Source: Aquirufa aurantiipilula
GTDB taxonomy: Bacteria; Bacteroidota; Bacteroidia; Cytophagales; Spirosomataceae
DNA length: 64,000 nucleotides
Assembly (NCBI RefSeq): GCF_019923745.1
Contig: NZ_JAANOG010000004.1
Span: forward strand, 248,001 to 312,000
Direction of reading: 5' to 3'
Part shown: positions 1 to 9,600 of the stretch, in pieces
How the letters are laid out: each line of letters opens with the position of its first letter
Numbering within the stretch: the stretch's first letter is position 1
Notes under the pieces: model-generated
The model's input: the letters and a program-made list of their open reading frames with translations, nothing else
Told to the model about the DNA's origin: nothing
Database searches by the model: none
Program-made: the position numbers and the translations under genes

Positions 1-1
1 A

Positions 2-241
2 AGTAGTCTTTTTTCTTCTTTTGAGCAAATAACAATTGAGCATTTTTTTATAAAACAGAAAATAGAAAAAGTGAAAGAATTGTTGATGTACGAAGAAATG
101 ACATTAAGTCAAATTGCCGACCAACTTAATTACAGTAGTGTCGCATATTTAAGCAATCAATTTAAAAAGGAAACGGGTTTTACACCCTCAAACTTTAAAA
201 GATTAAAAACAATTAAACGGAATGGGATAGATAGGATTTGA
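2..241 (+). CDS. AraC-family transcriptional regulator, C-terminal part (5' end outside window)
   Basis: The open frame runs in from the left edge and ends with TGA at 239-241, giving 79 residues. It reads as the C-terminal half of an AraC/XylS DNA-binding domain: the segment LSQIADQLNYSSVAYLSNQF followed by KKETGFTPSNFKR matches the second helix-turn-helix and the typical G-x-(T/S)-P-(S/x)-x-(F/Y)-(K/R) ending of the family. It lies directly upstream of copper-handling genes on the same strand, so control of those genes is a reasonable inference. The sensing part, if any, is not visible. Confidence 0.85.
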   Translation, partial: SSLFSSFEQITIEHFFIKQKIEKVKELLMYEEMTLSQIADQLNYSSVAYLSNQFKKETGFTPSNFKRLKTIKRNGIDRI

Positions 242-350
242 AATCCAAAATTTTACAATTTTTCCTTAAAATAAAGTAATACGATAATGGTTTTTAAAGT
301 AGAACTTTCCATTACAAATAATTCAGTTAAACTATTTAAACAATATAAAG

Positions 351-788
351 TTGAAAAATTTATTAATTGCCTTGATGCTATTTACTTCGTTTTGTTCCTT
401 AGCACAAACTAAAGTGCCTTATGTTGATTACAAGGGGCATATTTATTATCAAAATAAACAAATTGGTAATTTAACAAAAGAGGGCAGCCTTGATAATAAT
501 GGAAAGGTTGTTACGAAAGTTAATGGTAATGGAGAGATTATCGATTCAAATGGAAAACAGCTTGGCAAACTGGCTAAAGGTAGTTCATTTGTGTATTATT
601 TTAATGATAAAACCGAAAAGTATACAATCGGCAAGCCTTCTCATAATGGCATGTGTGAAGTAAAAAATAGTGATGGGCAAACAGTTATGCTTCTACACAA
701 TAATTATAAACAACAAGTCGCGTGTGCGATACATTGTTTACATGAAAATCATTGTATGCCTTCGGATGCCGAGCATAAGCATAAATAA
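351..788 (+). CDS. Small secreted hypothetical protein
   Basis: This 145-residue protein starts with a clear Sec signal peptide (MKNLLIALMLFTSFCSLAQ, cleavage probably after residue 19), so it should act in the periplasm or outer membrane. The start codon is TTG; the only nearby in-frame ATG (codon 9) would cut the signal peptide in half, so I keep TTG. The mature part has repeated short Gly/Asn-rich strands (IGNLTKEGSL, NGNGEIIDSNGKQLGKL) that suggest a small beta-structure. The C-terminus is rich in His, Cys and Met (CAIHCLHENHCMPSDAEHKHK), a plausible metal-binding tail given the copper genes that follow. I do not recognise the family. Confidence 0.75.
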   Translation: MKNLLIALMLFTSFCSLAQTKVPYVDYKGHIYYQNKQIGNLTKEGSLDNNGKVVTKVNGNGEIIDSNGKQLGKLAKGSSFVYYFNDKTEKYTIGKPSHNGMCEVKNSDGQTVMLLHNNYKQQVACAIHCLHENHCMPSDAEHKHK

Positions 789-857
789 TTTTTTTGATGC
801 ATGTCTATTAAATGAGCGTAACCATTTTCGGTTACGCTTATTTCAATTTTTTAAATA

Positions 858-1571
858 ATGAAACACACATATCAAATAACAGGTATGACCTGTAGTAGTT
901 GTGAAACTAAAGTGAAATCAGCGCTGCAAATGATTGAAAATGTGACTGAGGTAGTAGTTACTAAGGCTGATAATTCAGCCACAATTACGATGAATAAACA
1001 CATTCCATTATCAGATTTACAGCAAGCATTAGACCCCAAGTATACGATTTCTGCCATTCAATTTAATGAAACAGAGGAACTAGCAAAATCATGGTTTGAG
1101 ACCTATAAACCTATTTTGTTGATTTTCTTTTATATAAGTTTGGTTGTTGTATTGGTACAAATTAATAGTGAACGATTTAATATTATGATGGCTATGCAAT
1201 ATTTCATGGCAGGCTTCTTTTTGGTTTTCTCGTTCTTTAAATTTTTGAATCTTAAAGGATTCGCAGAAAGTTATGTGATGTACGATGTATTAGCAAAGCG
1301 AATACCAATTTGGGCTTATTTGTATGCTTTTATAGAAGTTAGTTTAGGGATGGCTTATCTAATTAATTTTAATCCGCTAGTGACTAACATATTCACCTTT
1401 ACTGTGATGAGTTTAAGTATCATTGGAGTTTTGCAGTCAGTTTTTAATAAAAGGAAAATACAATGTGCTTGTTTGGGAGCAGTTTTTAATCTGCCAATGA
1501 GTACAATTACAATAATCGAGGATGCATTGATGATAGTCATGAGTGGCTACATAATTATTAATATATTTTAA
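858..1571 (+). CDS. Heavy-metal-associated (HMA) domain fused to a MauE/DoxX-like membrane domain
   Basis: Residues 1-70 form an HMA domain with the copper-binding motif GMTCSSC. After a linker come about four transmembrane helices (roughly residues 85-103, 112-131, 150-172 and 176-194, with a last hydrophobic segment near 214-235), resembling the MauE/DoxX redox-associated membrane family. A cysteine pair CAC lies between the later helices near residue 203. The gene sits 2 bp before the multicopper oxidase and likely shares its mRNA. A role in presenting metal or passing electrons at the inner membrane is inferred from domains and neighbours only. Confidence 0.8.
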   Translation: MKHTYQITGMTCSSCETKVKSALQMIENVTEVVVTKADNSATITMNKHIPLSDLQQALDPKYTISAIQFNETEELAKSWFETYKPILLIFFYISLVVVLVQINSERFNIMMAMQYFMAGFFLVFSFFKFLNLKGFAESYVMYDVLAKRIPIWAYLYAFIEVSLGMAYLINFNPLVTNIFTFTVMSLSIIGVLQSVFNKRKIQCACLGAVFNLPMSTITIIEDALMIVMSGYIIINIF

Positions 1572-1573
1572 AC

Positions 1574-3829
1574 ATGAAATGGAACCCATTATTCGTTTTT
1601 TATAAATCGAATTCAATAGTTATCATATTACTTTTATTTTCATTAAATCTTTATTCTCAAAAAACGGTTCGCTACGACCTATACGTAAAAGACACGTTAG
1701 TCAATTTTGCAGGTAAAGAAAAAAGAGCGATTGCAGTTAATGGTCAAATACCAATGCCTACTTTAACATTTACCGAAGGTGATACGGCTGAAATACACGT
1801 TCATAACCTACTTAAGGAGGAAACCTCATTGCACTGGCACGGGCTTTTTTTACCAAATAAGGAAGATGGAGTTCCCAATCTTACACAAATGCCCATTCGG
1901 CCTAATACAACTCATATCTATCGTTTTCCAATTATCCAAAATGGCACACATTGGTACCATTCGCATTCAGGATTACAGGAACAAATAGGAATGTATGGCA
2001 ATTTTGTCATGTTAAAAAGACCGAATGACCCAACGTTTAGAAAAGGGATAGACGATTTACCTACCCTGCCAATTGTTTTGAGTGAGTGGACCAATCTCAA
2101 ACCCGAGAACATTCACAGGATGCTACATAATGCAAACGATTATCCTGCATTGAAAAAAAATTCCGTTCAAAGTTATGGCGAAGCTATCTCCGCTGGACAT
2201 TTTAAGACCAAGTTGCAAAATGAATGGAAGCGGATGTTAGCGATGGACGTGAGTGACGTCTATTATGAAAAAATATTCATGAATGGTAAACCAAGTTCTG
2301 AACTTAAAAGTATCTCAGGAAAAGAATTAAAAGCAGGAGATAAGGTTAGGTTAAGGATTTCAAATGGGGGCGCATCATCCTATTTTTGGCTGACTTATGC
2401 CGGTGGCAAAATTACAGTTGTCGCAAACGATGGCAACGATGTAGAACCTGTAGAGGTCGACAGATTGATTATTGCAGTTTCTGAAACGTATGACATTTTG
2501 GTCGATATTCCTTCAGAAAACAAAGCTTTTGAGTTTTTAGCAACTACTGAAGACCGCACAAATTCTGCTTCTATTTTTATTGGGAACGGAGTAAAACAAT
2601 TAAAATCACCTTTACCTCGATTAAAATATTTTGAAGGTATGAAGATGATGAATGACATGATGAAGATGAATGGCGAACTTGATGATATGGGTATGGCTAT
2701 GAGTTTAAATCAAATGGATATGAATGTGGTGATGTATCCCGAAATAACAGGTGATGCTGATGCTAAACAAGATGATAATAACCCAAATCGTTATAATGCT
2801 AATGCGCTAGGAGATATTATTACTTTGAATTATGCGATGTTGAAGTCTCCGATTATCACAGCTTTACCCAAGGAAGCTCCAGTCAAAGAATTGTACTTTA
2901 AACTATCCGGTAATATGAATCGATATGTTTGGAGTATAGATAATAAAGTCGTTTCAGAAGCAGATAAAATCTTAATTAAAAAAGGAGAAAATGTTAGAAT
3001 TATTCTCTACAATGGTTCAATGATGCGTCATCCGATGCACCTACATGGGCATGATTTTAGATTACTCAATGGTCAAGGAGAAAATGCTCCTTTGAAAAAC
3101 ATCGTAGATGTAATGCCCATGGAGACAGATACATTAGAATTTAATGCCAATGTTGAAGGAGATTGGTTTTTCCATTGCCATATTTTATACCATATGATGA
3201 GCGGAATGGGAAGAGTATTAAGTTATGAAAATCAAAAGCCAAATCCTTTGATTCCCAATCCTAAACTTGCCCAACGTAAATTATTTATAGACGACCGTAA
3301 ATTTCATTTTATGGTAGAAAATGATGTTGCCACCAGTGGGAATGATGGAATGGCAATGTTACAAAGTACTCGTTGGAGTATTGGGTCAGAATGGCGATTA
3401 GGCTATCATGATTTTCATGGATATGAAGTAGAAACACATATCGGTCGATACATTGGTAAAATGCAATGGTTAATGCCATTTATTGGTTTTGATTGGCGTT
3501 ATAGAAAGTTTGGAATAGATGAACATGAAACAAATCTATTTGGTCAGTCAAATAGTAAGGACCAAAGAAGTCTTTTTACTGTCGGTGTGAATTACACGCT
3601 GCCATTGCTTATAATTGGTCAAGCTGAAATCTATCAAGATGGAAATGTTCGTTTTCAACTTATGAGGGAAGATATGCCTATTACGAAACGACTTAGAATG
3701 AGTTTTATGCTTAACACCGATAAGGAATACATGGCAGGATTTCGTTACATCGTAAACAAAAACATGGGCATTTCATCTCATTATGATAGCGATATGGGAT
3801 TTGGTGCTGGAATAACTTTTTCTTACTAA
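1574..3829 (+). CDS. Periplasmic multicopper oxidase (CopA type) with C-terminal outer-membrane-like extension
   Basis: This 751-residue protein has a signal peptide (residues 1-28) and all four copper motifs of multicopper oxidases: HWHG at 87-90, WYHSH at 127-131, HPMHLHGH at 486-493 and HCHILYHMMSGM at 534-545 (type 1 site Cys535, axial Met545). A Met-rich stretch (MKMMNDMMKMNGELDDMGMA, about residues 356-375) resembles the extra copper sites of CuO/PcoA-type enzymes. It should oxidise Cu(I) in the periplasm. From about residue 570 onward the sequence no longer resembles an oxidase; it has alternating aromatic strands (WRLGYHDFHGYEVETHIGRY and others) and a terminal aromatic residue like the CopB barrel. 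The family normally ends near 560-600 residues, so this looks like a CopA-CopB fusion. Confidence 0.9.
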   Translation: MKWNPLFVFYKSNSIVIILLLFSLNLYSQKTVRYDLYVKDTLVNFAGKEKRAIAVNGQIPMPTLTFTEGDTAEIHVHNLLKEETSLHWHGLFLPNKEDGVPNLTQMPIRPNTTHIYRFPIIQNGTHWYHSHSGLQEQIGMYGNFVMLKRPNDPTFRKGIDDLPTLPIVLSEWTNLKPENIHRMLHNANDYPALKKNSVQSYGEAISAGHFKTKLQNEWKRMLAMDVSDVYYEKIFMNGKPSSELKSISGKELKAGDKVRLRISNGGASSYFWLTYAGGKITVVANDGNDVEPVEVDRLIIAVSETYDILVDIPSENKAFEFLATTEDRTNSASIFIGNGVKQLKSPLPRLKYFEGMKMMNDMMKMNGELDDMGMAMSLNQMDMNVVMYPEITGDADAKQDDNNPNRYNANALGDIITLNYAMLKSPIITALPKEAPVKELYFKLSGNMNRYVWSIDNKVVSEADKILIKKGENVRIILYNGSMMRHPMHLHGHDFRLLNGQGENAPLKNIVDVMPMETDTLEFNANVEGDWFFHCHILYHMMSGMGRVLSYENQKPNPLIPNPKLAQRKLFIDDRKFHFMVENDVATSGNDGMAMLQSTRWSIGSEWRLGYHDFHGYEVETHIGRYIGKMQWLMPFIGFDWRYRKFGIDEHETNLFGQSNSKDQRSLFTVGVNYTLPLLIIGQAEIYQDGNVRFQLMREDMPITKRLRMSFMLNTDKEYMAGFRYIVNKNMGISSHYDSDMGFGAGITFSY

Positions 3830-3893
3830 AATTTAATAAAAGTCTGTTGAGAGAATTCAAAATGAAAGTTTAAATTAAACGAAAAACAAAATC

Positions 3894-4454
3894 ATGAAAA
3901 AAATCATCGTTTTAACGCTTTTGGGGGCACTACCAACGGGTGTTTTTGCCCAACACGAAAACCACCAACCCAAAGTCGATACTAGTATGACAGCAGTAAA
4001 ACCCAAAAGTCCTAAAATGACAGCAATGGCTATGATTGGGACAAATCACATACATATAGAATATGGTTCACCGAGTGTGAGAGGACGGAATATTTGGAAT
4101 GGATTAGTTGCCTACAATCAAGTGTGGTCATCGGGAGCGCACAAAGCTACATGGATAGATTTTGGTCAGGATATAATGGTTGAAGGTAAAGTTATTCCAA
4201 AAGGCAAATATGGATTTTTTACTATTCCTGATAAAGAAACGTGGACTTTGATTTTGAGTAAAGCATGGGATATGCATCTGGCTGATGATTATAAACAAGA
4301 AAATGACATCATTCGAATTAAGGTAAAACCCATCAAAAGCGATAAGTTAGTTGAAGCACTTATGTATGAAGTATTGCCGACCATGGCAAACGAAGGCAAG
4401 ATAAAATTGAGCTGGGAGTTTTTGAGCGTTGAGTTTCCGTTTAAGAATAGGTAA
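3894..4454 (+). CDS. DUF2911 family secreted protein
   Basis: The protein has 186 residues and a Sec signal peptide (MKKIIVLTLLGALPTGVFAQ). The mature part matches the DUF2911 pattern common in Bacteroidota: IEYGSPSVRGRNIWNGLVAYNQVWSSGAHKAT (in pieces), then KGKYGFFTIPDKETWTLILSK and a closing W-E-F strand. A His/Met-rich N-terminal linker (QHENHQPKVDTSMTAVKP) follows the signal peptide. The biochemical role of DUF2911 is unknown to me. It lies 64 bp after the multicopper oxidase and before a hairpin, so it is probably the last gene of that transcript. Confidence 0.85.
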   Translation: MKKIIVLTLLGALPTGVFAQHENHQPKVDTSMTAVKPKSPKMTAMAMIGTNHIHIEYGSPSVRGRNIWNGLVAYNQVWSSGAHKATWIDFGQDIMVEGKVIPKGKYGFFTIPDKETWTLILSKAWDMHLADDYKQENDIIRIKVKPIKSDKLVEALMYEVLPTMANEGKIKLSWEFLSVEFPFKNR

Positions 4455-4471
4455 TTGAATTTATGGAAAAA

Positions 4472-4501
4472 AATGACGAAAATTTAAATGTTTTCGTCAT
4501 T
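4472..4501. terminator. Hairpin after the copper oxidase/DUF2911 genes
   Basis: AATGACGAAAA and TTTTCGTCATT form a perfect 11-bp inverted repeat with an 8-nt loop, 17 bp after the DUF2911 stop codon. On the + strand the trailing T-run is part of the stem only, so termination efficiency is uncertain. Confidence 0.55.
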
Positions 4502-4812
4502 AAAAATACTTTCTTAACTATAAGGACTATTAAATAAATAGAGAATATTAATACTTAAATAATAAAGGCATCGCGTTCAAGAAAAGTCTTTGGGGAGTGA
4601 ATATGAGTCGAACATTTGACTCAGGCATCTAACCTTTATTAAAATACATTTGTTAATTTGATTTAAAGAGAGTTAAAGGGCTTTTTTGTTCATTAAATTG
4701 AAAGAAAAGTGTTCTTTGCTAAACAAATGATATAAACTCCATTGAGGATTAACTTTTCTTAACTTAAACGCTTTGCAATAAATAAATTAACTTTGAAAAA
4801 ATACTTTTATGT
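4502..4812. other. AT-rich intergenic region, no gene seen
   Basis: I see no gene in these 311 bases. A 6-bp hairpin (TGAGTC/GACTCA) lies at 4604-4623. A TAACTTTG motif at 4788-4795 matches the Bacteroidota -7 element and would drive the truncated receptor gene that follows; no good TTTG lies 19-21 bp upstream of it. Confidence 0.4.
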
Positions 4813-5280
4813 ATGCCTAAGAACTTCTTTTTTATCATTTGCTTGTATTTAGTTAGTCATTCATTGTTTTCTCAAAATGAAATTCGATTCAAAGTATTAG
4901 ACAAGGGGACTAACCTTCCTTTAAGTGGTGCTACTTTATATTGTAATCAACTAAAATCTGGCAAAATTACCGACAGTTTAGGTATTGCTTTATTTAAAGA
5001 CGCTAAGAGTATATGTACATTTTTCTCAATTAGAAATATAGGTTATCAGGAAATAGAATTTGTCATTGATAGTACAAGCCATGATAAGATAAATTATGTC
5101 TATTTAAGTCAGGCTAACGAAGAATTAGAAGAAATCTTCGTTAATTCCACTCGGTCAAGCAGAACTATTGATGATATACCAACGCGTATTGAATTCGTGG
5201 GTTTGGAATACTTAAACTTTACACAGGATTTTCAAAGCCTATTAAAAAAGTTGCAACTGGACTTAGTTTTACTATTCTAA
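4813..5280 (+). pseudogene. Truncated TonB-dependent receptor (N-terminal fragment)
   Basis: The 155-residue frame has a signal peptide (to about residue 20), a carboxypeptidase-regulatory-like domain (residues 22-108: DKGTNLPLSGATLYCNQ, GKITDSLGIALF, RNIGYQEIEF) and the start of a plug domain (EELEEIFVNSTRSSRTIDDIPTRIEFVG). After about residue 137 the plug pattern is lost and the frame stops. An intact receptor would have 700 residues or more. In another frame the DNA just after the break (about 5245-5316) encodes a membrane-helix-like tail (VATGLSFTILITFFPIYDY), which suggests a deletion joining two genes. It is probably a remnant of a metal-related outer-membrane receptor. Confidence 0.7.
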
Positions 5281-5298
5281 TCACCTTTTTCCCCATAT

Positions 5299-5664
5299 AT
5301 GATTACATCTTATGAATTAATTTATCTGCCTTTTGGATTAGAACCTACAATAAATGAACAAAATCAAATAAATACCCCCATCGGTGCTGCTACTAATAAT
5401 TGCTGTGATTTATGTAATGGGACAGGAGGAACTGGTGTTATTGTATCGATTGGTAATGATTATTTTACTTTGGAGCGTAGAGATGGTAAAAGAGAAATAA
5501 TAAAACTTACTACACAAACTACCATTAAAAATTCGGCCGGCCCAGCAACCAATACAGATTTAAAAGTTGGAGATAGGGTTACCATAGTTACAGATGATAC
5601 CGAAACAGCATCACTTGTATTAGTTTGTGGAATAATAAATAAACCATCAGTGTTATTAAAGTAA
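5299..5664 (+). CDS. Hypothetical protein, DUF5666-like beta domain
   Basis: This 121-residue frame holds a small beta domain: GTGVIVSIGNDYFTLERRDG, then KREIIKLTTQTTIKNSAGPA and DLKVGDRVTIVTDD. This resembles the OB-like DUF5666 pattern in which each domain ends with 'xVGDxVxV'. A CCDLC motif precedes it near residues 35-39. No signal peptide is visible at the only available ATG, which lies within the scrambled end of the preceding receptor fragment. The N-terminus may therefore have been lost by the same deletion and the gene may itself be a remnant. Confidence 0.45.
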   Translation: MITSYELIYLPFGLEPTINEQNQINTPIGAATNNCCDLCNGTGGTGVIVSIGNDYFTLERRDGKREIIKLTTQTTIKNSAGPATNTDLKVGDRVTIVTDDTETASLVLVCGIINKPSVLLK

Positions 5665-5749
5665 CATCCAAAATAAAATACAAAAAACCCTCTAGTGACC
5701 TCGAACTACAAAATCCAACAGTATCACTAATCTTTTGTTTAGTTAATTC

Positions 5750-5770
5750 AAAGACCATATTTGGGTCTTT
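5750..5770 (+). terminator. Hairpin with T-run
   Basis: AAAGACC (5750-5756) pairs with GGTCTTT (5764-5770) around a 7-nt loop and is followed by two further T residues, as in Bacteroidota intrinsic terminators. It lies 85 bp after the preceding gene. Confidence 0.5.
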
Positions 5771-5828
5771 TTGTGTAGCAAAACGGTAGTTTTTTGGTGT
5801 TTTGCTACACAATTGCTGCACAAGTTTT
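5771..5828. repeat. 14-bp perfect inverted repeat and integrase-tail-like sequence
   Basis: TTGTGTAGCAAAAC (5771-5784) is the exact reverse complement of 5799-5812. The right arm continues as a direct near-repeat, TTGCTACACAA then TTGCTGCACAA. Almost the same string occurs just after the tyrosine recombinase gene at 23290-23317 (TTTGCTACACAA, then CTGCTTCACAAGTT). This may mark the end of an older integrative element or a recombinase-binding site. Confidence 0.5.
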
Positions 5829-6134
5829 AAAGTTTGAAACTTCGTTTAAATTTAAATGAAGCTAACCAAAATGTTAATCCAATCGAATTTTAGGAAAAGT
5901 GTTTAAAGGTCGATATGTGCTGTTTTCCTTTTCTGAAAAAGGGGGTACTTACAATATTGAATACAATATAATTTAATAATTATTGATATTTGTGGTGAAG
6001 TATGAAATCATGCGAAAAATTTGAATGATTTTTATTTCGAGGATAATATCACTTATAAAACAATCTTGGAAATTTAAATTCATATTAAATATGATATTGT
6101 TGGTTTTTCCATTTAAAAGTTTAATATTGCCATA
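5829..6134. other. AT-rich intergenic region, no gene seen
   Basis: No credible coding frame is present. A near-palindrome (CTTCGTTTAAATTTAAATGAAG, given in two halves of 11) spans 5840-5861 with one mismatched pair. The segment leads into the DUF6660 gene. Confidence 0.3.
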
Positions 6135-6452
6135 ATGAAAATTTCTACATTAGCATTAAGTTTTTATCTATTGACGTTGTCATGTTTCGCATGCAACGAG
6201 TTAAATCTGTCTTTTTATAGTAGTTTTCAGGTAGTGAGTGCGGAAAATAATCATAACCATAATGAACAAAATTCAGAGGCATGTACGCCATTTTGTAACT
6301 GTTCATGCTGCCCGTCATCGGCATTTTATCAACCCATACAGCACTTCAATTGGGTTATAATATCATTTCAGTCGGTAAAATACCCTATTTACAATTCCTC
6401 TTTTCATATAGAGGTTTTCTATTCAATTTGGCAACCGCCTAAATTAGCTTAA
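6135..6452 (+). CDS. DUF6660-like small secreted protein
   Basis: This 105-residue protein has a hydrophobic start (MKISTLALSFYLLTLSCFAC) and a Cys/His-rich middle (HNHNEQ, CTPFCNCSCC at about residues 50-59). Its size, Cys cluster and place just before a CusA/CzcA gene match the DUF6660 proteins that accompany metal efflux operons in Bacteroidota; this is from memory of the family. A periplasmic metal-binding or sensing role is likely but unproven. The signal peptide may be of either the Sec or the lipoprotein type (Cys17 or Cys20). Confidence 0.7.
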   Translation: MKISTLALSFYLLTLSCFACNELNLSFYSSFQVVSAENNHNHNEQNSEACTPFCNCSCCPSSAFYQPIQHFNWVIISFQSVKYPIYNSSFHIEVFYSIWQPPKLA

Positions 6453-6685
6453 TTACTCCTTTTATTGAAATTGTAGAATAGCCATAGAAATGTCATGTAT
6501 GGCATTTTTAATTAATCTTTTTCCATTATATAATGGCAAAAAGAAAAAAATCCAATAGGCAAAACGGTCGTTGGGTTTAAGAGTATTTAAGTACAATTTT
6601 ATAACCCTTTTATTGTATCATTTTTTTAGCAGCTTTTGCCAAAAGGAGTATGCATAAATACAGTCATATTACTAAATAGAAAAAA

Positions 6686-9600
6686 ATGTTTCAAAATATA
6701 ATTCAGTTTTCAATAAAGAACAAACTTATAATTGGTGCATTCACGTTGGTACTCATTATTTGGGGCGTTATATCCGCTATGCTGTTGCCAATTGATGCTG
6801 TGCCTGACATCACAAATAATCAGGTACAGATAATTACACAAGCCCCAACATTAGGCGCAGAGGAAGTAGAACAGTTCATAACTACTCCTATTGAGCTCGC
6901 GATGGCCAACATTCCCAATGTAATTGAAAAGCGGAGTATTAGTCGTAGTGGTATTTCGGTAATCACTATTGTGTTTAAAGACAATGCCGACATCTATTGG
7001 GCAAGACAGCAGATAAGCGAACGCCTCAAAGAAGCAGAAGCACAAATTCCACAGGGATTGGGTGAACCCACCTTAGCACCCATCACAACAGGTTTAGGCG
7101 AGATTTATCAATATATCATTCATGCTAAAAAAGGTTATGAAAACAAATATACTGCTACCGATTTGCGTACTATGCAGGATTGGATTGTCCGCAGGCAGTT
7201 AGCTGGTACAGAGGGTTTAGCAGAAGTGAGCGGCTGGGGTGGCTATGTAAAGCAGTATGAAATTGCTTTGGATAACGAAAAGCTCAATGCAATGAATATT
7301 ACCATTCCTGAAATTTATAAAGCCTTAGAAAGCAACAACGAAAACACCGGAGGCAGCTATATAGAGCAACGAAGCAATTCCTACTTTATTCGTGGTTTAG
7401 GCTTAGTAAAATCGTTGAGTGATATTGAAAAAATTATTGTGAAGACTATAAACGGAATACCCGTTTTAATCCGTGATGTAGCAACAGTACAGTTTGGTAC
7501 TGCCACCCGTTACGGAGCAGTTACAAGAAACGGTGAGGGCGAAGTAGTGGCAGGAATTACACTCATGCTCAAAGGTGAAAACTTTGCACAGGTAATCGCC
7601 AACGTTAAACAGCGAATGGTACAAATACAAAAATCATTGCCTGAAGGTGTAGTAATAGAACCATTCATTGATAGAACCGAATTAGTGAACAGGGCAATGG
7701 GTACAGTAGAAAAAAATCTAATTGAAGGTGGTTTAATTGTAATATTCCTATTGGTTTTGCTCTTAGGTAATTTAAGGGCGGGTCTTATTGTAGCTTCTGT
7801 AATTCCTTTAGCGATGCTCTTCGCCATAATACTGATGAACCTGTTTGGCGTAAGCGGCAACCTGATGAGTTTAGGAGCTATTGACTTCGGGCTTATTGTA
7901 GATGGTGCGGTAATCATAGTAGAAGCAATTGTACACAGAATTTACATGAGCAAGCATCATCATATTGGTTTGAATAAACTTTCACAATCACAAATGGATG
8001 ATGAAGTGTTTCAAGCTGCGTCAAAAATCAGGAGCAGTGCAGCATTTGGCGAAATCATCATCTTAATTGTTTACCTGCCGCTTTTTGCGTTAGTAGGCAT
8101 CGAAGGGAAAATGTTTAAGCCAATGGCTCAAACTGTGGCTTTTGCAATATTGGGTGCCTTCATACTTTCATTAACCTATGTGCCAATGATGAGTGCTCTT
8201 TTTCTAAGTAAAAAAACTACGCATAAAAAGAATATTTCCGATAGAATAATTGGCTTTTGTCAAAAACTTTATGAACCTATACTGAGTTGGGCTTTACGCT
8301 GGAAAAAAACCGTTGTGTTTACAATGGCAGTATTGTTTACTGGCAGCATAATATTGTTCAACAGCTTAGGTGGTGAGTTTATCCCTACACTGGAAGAAGG
8401 CGACCTCACAGTTGAAATAAGGATGGAACAAGGCACATCATTAACACAGGTGGTAGAAACATTCAGCAAGGCAGAAAAAATATTAAAAGATAAATTCCCC
8501 GAAATAAGACAGGCGGTAACAAGAATAGGCAGTGCTGAAATACCTACCGACCCTATGCCCATCGAAAGAGGCGATATGATGCTTTCCATGAAGCCGAAAG
8601 AAGAATGGACATCGGCAAATACCCGTGAAGCCATGATGGAAAAAATGGAAGAGGCACTAAGTATTTTACCCGGTGTAAGTTTTGAAATTACACAACCCAT
8701 GCAGATGCGGTTTAATGAACTCATTACAGGCATCAAACAGGATGTGGCAATAAAAATTTATGGTTCCGATTTGGAAATCCTGAATGCACAGGCAAATAAA
8801 GTGGCAGAGCTTATCAAAAATGTAAAAGGAGTAAGTGAGCCCTTCGTAGAAAAAGTAAGTGGACTGCCTCAAATACAGGTGGTATACAACCGTGATAAAA
8901 TTGCCCAATACGGGTTAACCATCAGTGACGTAAACATGGTGCTGAAAACTGCTTTTGCAGGTAATGTTGCAGGTGTGGTGTTTGAAGGGGATAAACGGTT
9001 TGACATGGTGGTGCGGTTACAAAAAGATTTGCGTAAAGATTTCAGTAACATTGAAAATCTATATGTGCCATTACCATCTGGAAATAAGGTGCCTATTAAC
9101 CAGGTAGCGGATATTTCATTTAAAACAGCACCCGCACAAATTAGTCATGAAGATGGCCAACGCAGAATTTTTGTAGGCTTTAATGTGCATGGTCGTGATG
9201 TGGAAAGCACGGTGGAAGAAATACAACCCATTTTAGATGCAAATCTTAAACTTCCGGCTGGTTATTATTACACCTATGGCGGTCAGTTTCAAAACCTTCA
9301 AGAAGCAAAGGCAAGATTAGGAATTGCAGTTCCTGTAGCGTTATTGCTCATTATAATATTGCTTTACATCACCTTCAAAAGTCTAAAACAATCCTTTCTC
9401 ATATTTACTGCCGTACCGTTATCAGCCATTGGAGGCATCATCGCATTATGGTTAAGAGGTATGCCATTCAGCATTTCGGCAGGTGTAGGTTTCATTGCCT
9501 TGTTTGGTGTAGCAGTATTAAATGGTATTGTATTGATAGGTTATTTCAACCAGTTAAAAGACGAAGGCATTACCGACATATATGAGAGAGTTAGAAAAGG

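Noticed and set aside
4590-4640. Sequence with GAGTCGAAC that resembles a tRNA or tmRNA end
   Set aside because: Only a 6-bp hairpin is present; no cloverleaf can be drawn and it does not match the tRNA-Arg 3' end, so it is not the missing attachment site.
7510-7917. 135-residue frame on the minus strand inside cusA
   Set aside because: It is a shadow of the conserved pump domain, with no homology-like pattern of its own. The other antisense frames in cusA, priA, susC and gldM were dropped for the same reason.
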